Part shown: positions 9,693-20,759 of the stretch, one piece after another
Layout of the letters: each line of letters starts with the position of its first letter
How positions within the stretch are numbered: the first letter of the stretch is position 1
Translations under genes and position numbers: made by a program
Source of the DNA: Forficula auricularia
Taxonomy: Eukaryota > Arthropoda > Insecta > Dermaptera > Forficulidae
DNA length: 64,000 bases
Assembly (NCBI GenBank): GCA_024734495.1
Contig: JALMQS010000030.1
Coordinates: forward strand, 9,836,378 to 9,900,377
Direction: 5' to 3'
Notes under the pieces: model-generated
Seen by the model: the letters and a program-made list of their open reading frames with translations, nothing else
The model's database searches: none
What the model was told of the DNA's origin: nothing

Positions 9693-10100
9693 TATATATA
9701 AAAAATAAATATGTATGGTACATATATATATATTATATTTATTTGTTTGAGACTAAATTTTCAAATGCTTGGCCTTCATCATCAGTTTTTTTTAATTATA
9801 AGTATTATTTCTCATGAGGTCAGTATTATTGAAAATATGTTTAGCTCTAGCTAGCCTGCTATGTAAACAGATTTTCAATATCCACCCGATACTGACCCCA
9901 TGAGAAATAATATTTATAATTATACGAGTTGATGATGAAAGCCAACACTTCGAAACTATAGTCTCAAAAATATAAATTATATATATATATATTTATTTTT
10001 GATATATATGAATATGTTTATTTGCATCAAGAAGAGGACATCTTTGTTTCTTTTTATGACTCAACAACTCTGCTACTCTCGGCAAAACAAAACTTTTAAA
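9693..10100. repeat. Family E foldback, right piece
   Basis: The arms at about 9735-9835 and 9880-9985 are inverted copies (GCTTGGCCTTCATCATCA against TGATGATGAAAGCC; TTTCTCATGAGGTCAGTAT against its inverse). They are followed by GAAACTATAGTCTCAAA, (AT)n, then TGTTTATTTGCATCAAG and CTGCTACTCTCGGCAAAAC. With 6513-6568 it makes one copy split by the 3.1-kb TIR element. Related copies: 15260-15602, 42056-42225, 55325-55420, 56200-56245, and a fragment at 22228-22256. Confidence 0.65.
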
Positions 10101-10985
10101 TTAATTCCAAGTGTTCTCAACAGCTTACCAATGTTTACCCAGGGGACTTGAACTCGATTTTTTTAATTTCTCATTTGAACTTCGAACTCATACGCCATAT
10201 GTTCAGTTCGTTTAAGAATATAAAAACAAGTTTAATTCTTTCTTAACTTTAAAAAGAAATTGTAGAATAGTGCGTTTACAAATCATGGTTTTTGGTTTCG
10301 TATATTTTTATCGTGAATGGTTACGAATTGATCAACAGGGCGTTTATTTTCTCAAGTATAAAAATATCACCTGAACAACTATGCAACAAACCAGGCTGAT
10401 TTTTCCTGTTTTATTTTCCGTGGCGTAGGAGCATTATCCCTTCTTAAATGAATTCATTTTTATCTTGATATTTTACTTTTTACAAAAATGCATTGATCCA
10501 TTTTTTACGAATTTACTATAGATTTATTTTTGTCTGAAAAATTTCAAATAATAATAATAATCGAATATTCAGATATATAAGAACTAATTGATGGATTTAT
10601 ATCAGACAAAACAATATAGCGTTTTTTAAATTAAATCGAAATGAAAATAAGATTTAGATACGATATTTATCATCAAATTATTCATTCAACGAAACTGTAA
10701 ACAGCACACCGAAACTTGAAAAAGTTTCACTTTTCCTACAATTTAAAGTTTAATAAATAGATAAATGATACATACAGTCGAGCCAGTGGAAGAACTTCAA
10801 TACTTCGCGACCCCGCAACGCTTCCCAATTTTTTCGGATTTATTATTTGTTAATTATAAAAATATTGTCCCTTTATCCTTTCTAGAATAGGCTTGGGTAA
10901 ATAAATTTTAACTTTTTTTAATTGTTTAATAAATGTGCGGATGAGCTATTCTTTCATTATAATCTTATCACGGAAAATTACTAAA
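10101..10985. other. No gene recognised
   Basis: AT-rich DNA with no ORF, repeat or motif that I can assign. Confidence 0.4.
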
Positions 10986-10989
10986 AAAT

Positions 10990-12310
10990 ATAAACTTCAA
11001 CGGATCGGTGCTAAACTTTATCCAAAGTCATTTGAAAAATTGATATGTTTATTCCTTTATTATTAATAAGATATCGCTTGATATTTGCTTCCATCATGAC
11101 TTAAATTCAAAAATAGTGATCGATTCTCATCTAATACTTGAGGAATAACCATTCTACATTGGATTTTAAAAGTTTCGGTTATTATTGGTAACCATTGCTG
11201 AAGACATGCAGGAATCGACTTACAATAAAAAATGCCGTCGATTCTCACTACTACTCGAGGAATAACAATTCTGCATTGGATTTTTGACGTTTCAAATATT
11301 ATTGGTAACCATTGCTTCTTCAGACATGGAGGGTCGACTCAACCTTGAGTGAAAGAATTTAATATTTTTGATTTTAAGTGGATTCTTCCACGTTTTCAGT
11401 AGAGGTTGCCATTAATAGTCAAAACATCAAAAATGGAATGCAATAAGGTTATTCCTCTAATATTAGATAAAAATCTATCGTTATTTTTGATATTAAGCCG
11501 ATTCCTCCATGTCTTCAGCAATGCTTACCAATAATAACCTAAACGTCAAAAATCCAATGAAGAATTGTTATTCCTCAAGTATTAGATGTGTATCGATGCC
11601 TATTTTTTATTTTAACTCGATTCCTCCATGTCTTCAGCAAAGATAAGGGATAAGAAAACAACGCAGTTGCTATGGTAGCAGTTGTTATAAAATGTCCTCC
11701 CAAAATTTTATCATTTGACAGAGAGAAGCCTTTCCATTCTTTCTTAAACAAGGATATATGAGCTATATTAAACCGATTAAATGAATAAATTTTAAAGAAT
11801 TTAAAAAAGTACTCTCTTACTCTAGAGTAAAGTACTTTGAAATATAATTTTACTAAAAACTTTATTTAACCTTTTTTGTGGTCCTCAGGGTCTTAATAAG
11901 GGTATTAAATTTCATCAAAATTGGTTAAGACATTTTCAAGATATTTAAAAAAAACTAAAAAAGTACTGAAATAAAGTACTAATGTTTGTGAGCCGATATG
12001 TTCCAAAAACTAATCAGCGTTTCATTTTGTTAAAATAATGCTTGGTTTTCAATTTCATTTCAATCGGTGCAACGGTGTGGAAAAAATAGTGGACGAAAAA
12101 AACGATAACATACATCCGCACAGACTAAATGAAATAATCGAACTTTTTGGCCTCCCGCCGTGACCCCATGTAATTTTTGATAAAATTCAACCTAATTGAG
12201 TACTACAACTTGTAGCTTTTTGATTCCGTAGTCTTTACCTGAGAACCCTTTGAAGTGCACTTGCCGCGAGACCGATTACAATACTTGCCCCATGCTTGGA
12301 TAAAATAAAA
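10990..12310 (+). mobile_element. Repeat family A copy with inverted minisatellite
   Basis: It begins AACTTCAACGGATCGGTGCTAA then ACTTTATCCAA. It next contains 119-bp-type minisatellite units, two in forward (11083-11340) and about three in reverse orientation (11375-11640). The non-repetitive core follows (TACTCTAGAGTAAAGTACTTT, CATCAAAATTGGTTAAG, AGTACTGAAATAAAGTACTAATG, GGACGAAAAAAACGATAACATAC). It ends CGATTACAATACTTG...CCATGCTTGGATAAAAT, with the loop side of the terminal hairpin deleted. Other copies: 23573-25135, 40809-42035 (minus), 50195-50360 (minus). Non-coding. Confidence 0.65.
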
Positions 12311-12460
12311 TAAAAAATGCGGATAAAATGAGCTCCTTTCTTAAGAGCTAAGGCATTGTAAGTATGCCAAATACAAATCACCGTTATAATCTAGAAAAAT
12401 ATTAAATTCCAAAAGTTTGGTATAATAACTTTCTATAATAAAATTATCCTAAGGCATTAT

Positions 12461-12554
12461 GTTGACCCCGGGGGTAGAGACAAATTTTAAAATAATATAA
12501 CTAGTATCGTAATTAGGCTTATGGCTATAAAGGCCGAAAAGCCAAAAAAAAAAA
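12461..12554 (+). mobile_element. SINE (family S1), 5'-truncated
   Basis: The body TGACCCCGGGGGTAGAGACA ... GGCTTATGGCT ... GGCCGAAAAGCC with an A tail matches, inverted, the 3' part of the SINE at 13006-13190. The tRNA-related head is absent. Confidence 0.6.
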
Positions 12555-12801
12555 GTTTTTTATAATATCTATTAATTTTATATTTTTTAAAAAATTTTCA
12601 ACGAAGTTATTAGCGTTTTTTAAAATGAGGCTTCAAATAAACTACCCTTTAAAATTCAAATTTCCTAATAATAATTATTTGATATAAAAGATAAATGAAA
12701 ATAACACAGATATATGAAATTTCAATACATTCGAATAAATATCTTATAAGAAAATAAATAAAAATTTTGGGCATTTCTAGTTGATTCGCTCCCAGAGTGA
12801 A

Positions 12802-12951
12802 GAAATTGAATCTTTTCATTCAATTTCTTTTAAACCACAAAACTTTTAATCAGAATGCTATTTTCTTATATAATAGACATACTATGAACCTTCAGATAGA
12901 TTAAATCGATGAAATAAAATCAATTTCTTCTTAATTATAATACTTTTGGTC
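12802..12951 (+). repeat. Repeat H, copy 2
   Basis: Direct copy of 2178-2318 with very few differences, including the GAAATTGAAT/ATTCAATTTC hairpin and TATATAATAGACATACT. It lies between two SINE copies of opposite orientation. Confidence 0.65.
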
Positions 12952-13005
12952 TGTTATATCCGAAGAATGTCTCGCCATCAGACACCTTATAACAAAAATG
13001 TTATT

Positions 13006-13190
13006 TTTTTTTTTTTTTTGCTTTTCGGCCATGGTAGCCATAAGCCATTTACGATACTATTTATTTTTATTTTTAAATTTGTCTCTACCTCGGGGGTCAG
13101 ATTTTAGCCGGATGCCTCGAGCCGGATTCGAACTCGGGTCCTCTTGGTTAGCTGGCTGACATGCTACCGCCTAGCCTACCCGACCCCCCC
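13006..13190 (-). mobile_element. tRNA-derived SINE (family S1) with 14-bp target duplication
   Basis: On the minus strand: a tRNA-like head (GTCGGGTAGGCTAGGCGGTA as A-box region; GAGTTCGAATCCGG as B box), then the body CTAAAATCTGACCCCCGAGG ... GGCCGAAAAGC and an A tail of 16 or more. The flanks ACAAAAATGTTATT at 12992-13005 and 13191-13204 are an exact 14-bp target-site duplication. This is a complete, recent retroposon. Second full copy: 43133-43310; truncated copy: 12461-12554. Confidence 0.85.
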
Positions 13191-13204
13191 ACAAAAATGT
13201 TATT

Positions 13205-14260
13205 GATTCAAGTCCATTCGCACTACAATATTGGAATATTTTTTAACGCGTAAACTATTGATCTTAGACATTTCAGTCATATTAACTTTTCTGTTTTAAT
13301 TAAAGTTTTGAGCATCTTTTTTTTGTGAAAATAGTCTGTTTTAAATTAAATGTTTTTAATAAAGTTCATTACATAAATTTGTGTACCTTAAAGGGTTAGG
13401 CAGTGATAGTGAAATTTACGTGGAAAGTTCGAAAATCCTGCTCCAGAGGCTTAGATATTCTACATATTCAAAAACTCTAATTAAAAAACATTTTGATATT
13501 TTAATTTACTAAAAGAAAGTTCATAATCTATAATTAGGAGTCTGACTATTTCAGAAGCTAGGGAGCATTAAAATTTCAAAAATAAATAATTTTTGAGAAA
13601 AGTAAATATTATATTATTTTACAAAACTAAAATCGGTTTTAGATAAAGGGTGGTCCCTATTAAGGTGAAAATTTTTATTGAAATCTTAATCATCAAAAAA
13701 ATTCGAAATTTTATGAATCAAATAGTTTCCTGGCCAAATCATTGGGCTTGAATTTTTATATTAAAAAATATTTACATTTACTTAACTCGTAAACTATTGA
13801 TTTTAGAAATTTCTCTTACATTAACTTTTCTGATGGATATTAAATGTACTTTAATAAAAGGCATTATATGAATTTGTTTACCTCAAAGTGTTAGGCAGTA
13901 ATGGTGAAATTTAAGAGGAAATTGAGATAAATACTCCCTACAAAACTCATTCTTCCCCCTATAATAATCGAAACTCCATTATTACTATTCATCACTTATG
14001 TATTTCTCATTTAATTATTTCGTTACTTCCAAAATTTGTCACTTCTACTAAAAAGTTAGTTGATCTAATCTGATTACCGAAATCGAAACCTTGTGGTGAC
14101 AATCAGCTGGCCGGCTGCCCCCCACTAAGAAACTCCTTAACTACACCAATGGTAGCGACCACCCCATTTTTGTCACGTAACTAAATTTTGGGGCTGAAAA
14201 AAATAAAATTACAATGACAATGAAAAAATTATATTGGGCAGCGATCAAAAATAAATTCAA
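13205..14260. other. No gene recognised
   Basis: AT-rich. Two stretches resemble each other as a direct duplication (GGGTTAGGCAGTGATAGTGAAATTTA near 13395 and GTTAGGCAGTAATGGTGAAATTTA near 13890, each preceded by AACTTTTCTG text), so this is probably an old tandemly duplicated repeat about 500 bp apart. No coding signal. Confidence 0.4.
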
Positions 14261-14264
14261 AATA

Positions 14265-14360
14265 AGATGATGTGGCCATCAACGTGACTTTACCATACAC
14301 TTGGCCCCTCTCTTCTATTTTTGAACCCCTCCTCTTTTAGTCTGCCATCAATATCACATA
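14265..14360 (+). repeat. Family B 5' end fragment
   Basis: GATGTGGCCATCAACGTG followed by ACTTTACCATACACTTGGCCCC is the family B subterminal motif as at 22322 and 22567. The rest of the element is absent. Confidence 0.55.
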
Positions 14361-15255
14361 ATGAGACATTTTTATAAGGTCATATAGGGCGCATAGGCGA
14401 AATTTTGTACAAATCAATCAAAGGGTCTATTGATGAATTATATTGATAGTTCTACTTCTATGAAATCAGATAATTAAAATTTTTGAAAGCGATTTATTAT
14501 TAATGTCTTATTTATTATTTTATATCTGAATTGAACAAAAGACGTCAATGTGCCCCGTAGTCGACACGCCTATAAAAAAATATATTAGCGAATGAATTGG
14601 ACAAAACATATTGAAATCAAAGTTTTTTTTTAATTTAATTAAATATTTAAAGAATCTGGTGACTGAGAAAATGTATTTATTAATAATATGTATCAAAAAT
14701 TATTATTAATGGCTTATTTTGAATTGAAAACAAAAGCCGATGAACTTCTCTAAACCGTAAAATTGGTTGATGTTGTGCAATAAAATGGGAATTAATTGTA
14801 ATTAATTATTTTTACTCAAATTCCAAACTGACTGTTCGGACTACTTATTCAGAAATATACTTTTGGGCACAGAAATTATTAATTAAAAAAAAAATATATA
14901 TATTAATTATTTTTACCTTTGTTTGCTTAACTTTCAAAATTTTGGTTAAACAAAAACCATTTTATATTAACTAAATGACTAAATGATTCTCATTAAAAAA
15001 GCAGACGAAGAGAGGACCGGGTGGATGCTATGGATCCGGTGCATTCCGCAAATTCAAAATATCAGGAGAATTTTCATACGTGTTATACTTGAAAATTTGT
15101 CAAATTTTAAAAACACTTTCAATAAATACTATACAACTAATTTATTTAAAGTTATATAAAGTTTAAAATTTACGGAGTTTTTTAATGTTAGCAAATTTAA
15201 AGAATATGAAAAAAATATTCCAGATTTCCTATTTTAATCACTTCCACTATCTTTT
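14361..15255. other. No gene recognised
   Basis: AT-rich, unassigned. No ORF or repeat that I can support. Confidence 0.4.
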
Positions 15256-15259
15256 GGAA

Positions 15260-15602
15260 AATAATTGAAAAGTTTTTGTTTTGTCGAGAGTAGCAGAGTT
15301 GTTGATTCACAAAGAGAAACAAAGAGGTTGTCCTCTGCTTGATGCAAATAAACATACACACAGCTTTTATTAGTTCCTAGCCTTCCAGCAGTGACGAAAG
15401 AACACCAAGTTTTCAATATCCATATGATATTGACTCCATGAAAAACATTTATAATTGAAGAAAGACTGATGATGAAGACCAAGTCTTCGAAACTATAGTC
15501 TCAAACAAATAAATAATATATATACAGATATATCATCTCGATATATATGTGTGTATGTTTATTTGCACCAAGCAGAGGACAACCTCTTTGTTTCTCTTTT
15601 TG
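15260..15602. repeat. Family E foldback element
   Basis: Outer arms 15303-15360 and 15544-15600 are inverted copies (AAACAAAGAGGTTGTCCTCTG against CAGAGGACAACCTCTTTGTTT). The inner part has TGATGATGAAGACCAAG, GAAACTATAGTCTCAAA and an (AT)n tract. Short ORFs reported on both strands are products of the palindrome. Confidence 0.65.
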
Positions 15603-15604
15603 GA

Positions 15605-16790
15605 AAATACTTTGATTTTATGAGATTAAAAAGTGAATTAATTTACATGTACTCGTCCCTTGACTTTCATTTAAAATTTATAAATTGCATTAAAAAAATT
15701 AATCTTGAAAGAGGAACTAAAAGATCTTTGGGCAAATATATTGCTTTAAATGAAGTCCAATGGAATATTCTCTCTCTCTCTCTATAACGAGTATCGTTTT
15801 GGCCCGAGTGCAAAAGGCCATTCCTAGAATAATAGTAATTAAGAAATTAATCTCAAATATTCTGAAACACGTTTGAACTTGTATTTGGCATCGTTGCAAT
15901 ACACCTTTAAAGAAACAGAGATCAATCTATTCGCGCTCTTTGTCGTTTTTCATCGATCAGATTCTAATTAAAGAATCGTTCACCCGCATAATAAATAAAA
16001 GAAGTGAAAACTTTTTAAAAACTCGGTACACTAAAGCTGCCTTAGTAATGATTAATAAACTTAAATATAAATTGTTCATTTATGGCTATACTATATAATG
16101 TTAATTATAACAGCCTTTTAAAATCTCAGTAGAATAATTTAAAAAATATTTTCTGTCTTTTGAACTAGATACCATATTACAAAATCTAATCAGTAGTTAT
16201 TATGTATTGATACAAATGAACTTTTTTACTTTCCGTTCTTGGGTTATCGTGGGTATCGGAATTCAGACAGACAAAGAGAAAACAAATCATGGTTGAAAAA
16301 TATTTTTCTCCGCATTTTATACATTTTAAAGCACAGTGAGCAAACATTTATTTTGATGCGTGATTTAATTAATATAATTTCTATTATGCCTTCTACGAGC
16401 GCGACAGTCAGTTTTCAACTATGAAAAGAATTGAAACATCACCAGAAGAAGTGAATATAGATTATCCAATTTGTTTAAATATCAATTTATAAAAAATCTA
16501 ATATTAAATTAGAAAAAAATAACGAAAAATTCTATGATGCAGTTAAAGTTAAATTTTTCAAAAAGGAGCGAAGAATAATTTTTTTTTTAATGAAGGTTTA
16601 TTTTTTGGACAGCATACCCTGGTTGAAAAGTCAGCCCCCGCCACTGATATTATATAGATTTTACCCGAAATCAAAAGTGATGAAAAACATTTAATAAGAT
16701 GATGATTTTAGTTTTAGTTCTGTTAAATTCCGCAAACATTTCTCTATAAAAATAATTGTTACCTACTCAATTTCAATGAAATTAAATAAA
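15605..16790. other. No gene recognised
   Basis: AT-rich, with a short (CT)n run at 15770-15783. Nothing else supportable. Confidence 0.4.
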
Positions 16791-16796
16791 AATATT

Positions 16797-17885
16797 TAAA
16801 AAAAAATAAATAAAACCGACTTCAAAAAAATTAAATGCAACAAATAAAATAATAATAACTCATAAATCAAATAAAATACATTAAAAGTTATAAAATAATT
16901 ATCTAATTTAGTTACAACTAAACGACGGAATATTAACATGAAATTATTTTTTGAAGTCGGTGCCAAAAATATAAAGATCTTAGTACGTTTGACGGGTAAG
17001 CTCGCTTATATAGTTTGTTTGGCACCGACTTCAAAAAGTGATTTCATGTTAATATTTCGTCGTTTAGTTGTAACTAAATTAGATAATTATTTTATGCCTT
17101 TTAGTGCATTTTGTTTGATTTTTGAGTTCTTATTATTTTATTTGTTGCATTTAATTTTTTTGAAGTCGGTTTTATTTTATTTTTTTTATAAAAATTATTT
17201 TTATTTTTCTCTTTTTAGTGATGTTATTAATAGTGACTTAATATAATAGCTTGCATGCATCTTGTAAGTGAAAGCGTCGGTCGAATGAATCAGAAAGTGA
17301 TAATAAAATTCAATTCATAAATATATAAATTCTCTCGAAACGTTTGCGGGTTTTAAATGAATATTTTAAGATTGTTTTTATAAAAGATTTTATTTATTAT
17401 AATTTCGATTATGTGCTCATAATAATTGGAGATTTACGTTATTTCGCCATTGATCATATCATCAGAACTTGACCAAATTAATATGGGACCACCCCTAAGG
17501 TACCCCCTTTCCAATAAAAAAGAATCATCAAAATCGGTCCACGTGCCTAAAAGTTCTCGCCGAACATACATATAATAAATAAATAAATAAATAAATAAAT
17601 AAATACTTAGATATCTTGACTATTTTGGAGCTATACTGATCCAAATACAGAAGGAATCATCAAAATCGGTTTATAAACAACGAAGTTATGCCTGAGCAAA
17701 CATAACAAAAAAGGTCCAATACCAATGAAAAAAAACGGGACCAATCGGAAACTATACTGAACCCAATGCAAAAAACCCCATCAAAATCGGTTCACAATTG
17801 GCGAAGATATCAGGTAACATAGACACACAAAAATTCAGTCGAATTGATAACCTCCTCCTTTTTTGAATTCTGTTAAAAATAAATA
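16797..17885. mobile_element. Family C element with large palindrome, copy 1
   Basis: The palindrome 16797-17200 has arms of about 175 bp around a spacer of about 50 bp; near the centre, GAAGTCGGTGCCAAA faces TTTGGCACCGACTTC. The 102-aa ORF here is just one arm read through the centre. Downstream are CTCGAAACGTTTGCGGG, ATCATCAAAATCGGTCCA repeats, an (AAAT)n at 17575-17605 and an end GTCGAATTGATAACCTCCTC...TTGAATTCTGTTAAAAA. The same order occurs at 26770-28015. Widespread in insect genomes in my memory; superfamily uncertain. Confidence 0.6.
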
Positions 17886-17889
17886 CATT

Positions 17890-18280
17890 TCATTCTGTTA
17901 AATTCCGCAAACTTTAGTAATAGTTAGGTATTCACGGTTACCATAACAATAGAAAGTCGTAGAAATTTCGTTCTGAAGCCAAAAATCTTATATTTACAAA
18001 TGAAGAACCGCTTAAATTTTGTCCTTCTAGTTTCAAAACTTCTGGTTCAAAAATTCAGATTTTTTTGAGTATTTCAAGAAATATTTTATATATTAGTCTT
18101 TAAATTTATTAGAAGGCAATTCTATCACCTTGCTAAAACCCCTCAGACTAAATTTTATAGGCGGCAGCTTAAGAGGATCAAAGAAACTGGGGCATTAAAA
18201 AAATAATAATAATAAAATAAAACTTAGGGCTAAGTGCCAGTGGGACATACACACCAATGATTCCCTACTTTAAGTAATTT
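17890..18280. other. No gene recognised
   Basis: AT-rich filler ending in a (TA)n microsatellite at 18281-18301. Confidence 0.4.
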
Positions 18281-18302
18281 TATATATATATATATATATA
18301 TC

Positions 18303-18366
18303 CTCCATTCACCATCTACCCTTGGTTAGTGGTAAAAAGCATTTACTTTGCGACATACAACTGGCC
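18303..18366. mobile_element. Harbinger-type MITE, half copy
   Basis: CTCCATTCACCATCTACC ... TTTGCGACATACAACTGGCC equals the right half of MITE copy 2 (6430-6503). The left half is replaced by the (TA)n tract. Confidence 0.65.
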
Positions 18367-18404
18367 AACAAACCATTTCGAGCAGAATATATAAGTATTC
18401 AGAA

Positions 18405-18830
18405 TTTGAAAGTTTATAATAGGCAAATAAGGACAATTTTTTATATATGACTTTTTTATTTATCAGCCAACGTTTCGTCGACTTTGCCGACTTCTTCTGG
18501 GCTTCAAATAGTCACGTCACACATTCGTCTAAATTTTCTTTTTGTCTTAGCTACCATTGAAAACCATTAGAATAATAAATTTCAAAAATATTTGGCACAT
18601 TCATAAACAATTTTCCTTTTTTTTATATTAGCAATTATTATATTAGATAAAACAGAAATAACATAAATAGAATGAGGCAACACTGTTTTAAAACAATAGA
18701 ATAGAATCATTTTACTTAATCTATTTGAAGCCCTGAAGAAGTCGGCAAAATCGACGAAACGTTGGCTGACTTTTTGTCACACATAAAAACTTGTCCTTAT
18801 TTTCTTATTATAAACTTTCAAATTAATACA
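18405..18830. repeat. Foldback family F
   Basis: The arms 18405-18510 and 18718-18823 are reverse complements. Left: AGCCAACGTTTCGTCGAC, GCCGACTTCTTC, CTTCAAATAG. Right: CTATTTGAAG, GAAGAAGTCGGC, GTCGACGAAACGTTGGCT-like text (GACGAAACGTTGGCT), TTGTCCTTATTT. Spacer about 205 bp. No coding capacity. Confidence 0.75.
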
Positions 18831-18834
18831 AATT

Positions 18835-20595
18835 ATGGACGGAAATGATAATAATAAGTATTCAGAATATTTAATTAAAATAATATTATTATATTGGATA
18901 TACTTTAAAGAGAAAGTCTAATTTTTTGTGGAGCCTAAAATAATTTTTTTTTATCATAGGGTGCATATGAGATATTTCTGCAAATATCTCTTTAACAAAA
19001 ATCGTGGGAACCCATATAGAGATCATTTTAAGGTACTTGTCTACTTTCAGGACTAACTTAAAATATCTTAAGGTTTTGGAAAAAATCGCTTAAATTCATT
19101 CATTCTCTCATTATTAAGGAGAAATATGATATCTCAAAAGTGTTCCCCCACTCGAGTGTTGAAAAAATTCAAGTGTTTAAATATATTCGTTTCTATTTCT
19201 TAACTGAAATTCTAAATTTGAATATTCTTATCGAAGCAAGTGGCATCTTCATTAGATTCTCTGGACACACACATGGCGAGTCGTTTTCCATCATCAACAC
19301 CTGTTCTTATAATAGGGAAATTTGTGAATGTGTAACGCAAGCAGGTGCACCCCAGTCATGGTTCACTGCCCGGGGAGACACCAGCAAACGCAAATGCCCC
19401 CCCCCCCCCCCCCCCCCGAAACGAAGGTGGAAGGGTCCCCAACGAGCGAGTTTTTTCCGTTTGATTTGCATTACATGCACCAAGAAGAACCGCTCACTGG
19501 CTCTGCGTGCACATGTTGCTGGAACGTTTTGCCACGATCGATTCAGAAGCAGAAGAGGAACAGGAACAGGAGAACGGCCGGATAAGCGTGCGAGGCTCTT
19601 GATTTTATTCCACTCACCCTTCTGTCGTAAAACTAACTTCATTTATTTAGCCCCTTAACTTTCAAAACGCTCCTCCGTACAACCCGTCCTAGAAAAAATC
19701 TTTTTATCTGTTCTTGGACATGGTATCACAAATTTAGGGAATTTTCACGACTTCCATATGCTTCATAAAATATAATTTTTTTATTAAATTCAGACAAAAT
19801 TCCATTTTAGTAAAATGTGGTAAAATTTGAAGGAAAAACTGAGAACTATTTCAAGACTCAGTACTTTCTCCCCAAATGTTGCAGCTAGAAACTTGGCACA
19901 GATATATAGTATGTTCATACCAATTTTTAGTTTACTTGATACTAACTGCAACGCCCGCCTTCAGAAGTTCTTTTGCTAGCCAAGTGTTGGCCCCTGGAGT
20001 TTACAAGAAACCTTGTTTTTTTAATTTTTACACTCTTTTATTTAACTTGGTTACCATTATTGATCGAAACTTCAAAAATGAAACGAGAATGTTTATTCCT
20101 CCAGTATTCGGTTAGACTACAATTGCAACGAAGCTAACATACGTTGATCAAATCAACGTAAACGTAGCCAATATATACCAATACTAAAAATAATAGTCAG
20201 CATTTAGTTATGACGAGTATCTCCAAGGGAGAGTAGTTAGTAAAATTATCAGTATTTGGCAATATAGGCCACGACTTGACATGAAGAATTCTTTCTATAA
20301 TTTAAAGAAAAGTTTAATATAGTGAATTTGATTTTTTTTTTTTTTTTTGTTTAACTCTTCTTATTAAATAATCTTTTCGAACTTTTCTCATAAATAATTT
20401 AAACACTTTTCAACAAAATACATAAGTTAAGTTTTTTTTCTATATGCATAATTCATTAAAATTATTCAAACTAAAATAATGATAACCATACGTTAGTTAA
20501 AGTGGAATTTTAATCAAGAAAATTATTTAATATTAACAAAAGAAATCCGTTGATCGCTTTGGTTCAGTCTTTTTTGAGAATGGAATATTTTATAA
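18835..20595. other. No gene confirmed; GC-richer patch at 19340-19640
   Basis: 19340-19640 stands out by base composition and holds a run of about 21 C at 19397-19417. Long overlapping ORFs on both strands (up to 172 codons) arise because stop codons are scarce there; the translations are low-complexity Pro/Arg-rich with no domain. At 19945-19975 ACTAACTGCAACGCCCGCCTTC...TTGCTAGCC resembles a Helitron 3' end (CTAG). The rest is AT-rich and unassigned. Confidence 0.35.
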
Positions 20596-20607
20596 AATAG
20601 TTTTTAC

Positions 20608-20749
20608 CAAGGGGTGAACCGCGACCTAACATCGTGTACATCTACCTCCACTTTCATTTCCAAGAAGAAGATAATAGATGAAGGGGCATTATCTAATCAA
20701 TTCCAAAATAATTCCAAATTCCAAAATTCCAATCGTGGTTCACCCCTTG
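20608..20749. mobile_element. hAT MITE with perfect 8-bp duplication, copy 1
   Basis: TIR CAAGGGGTGAACC / GGTTCACCCCTTG, 142 bp. The 8-bp GTTTTTAC is present at 20600-20607 and 20750-20757. An 8-bp duplication with CA(A)GGG ends defines hAT. The interior includes CCACTTTCATTTCCAAG and GGGGCATTATCTAAT, shared with the copy at 61421-61582. Short ORFs here are spurious. Confidence 0.9.
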
Positions 20750-20759
20750 GTTTTTACCA

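Noticed and set aside
16938..17246. 102-codon ORF as a membrane protein
   Set aside because: It reads through the family C palindrome; hydrophobicity comes from T-rich DNA, and the second copy does not preserve the frame.
19140..19658. 172-codon and overlapping 111- and 85-codon ORFs on both strands as a gene
   Set aside because: They coincide with a GC-rich patch and a poly(C) run; the translations are low complexity, have no domain, and all frames are open together.
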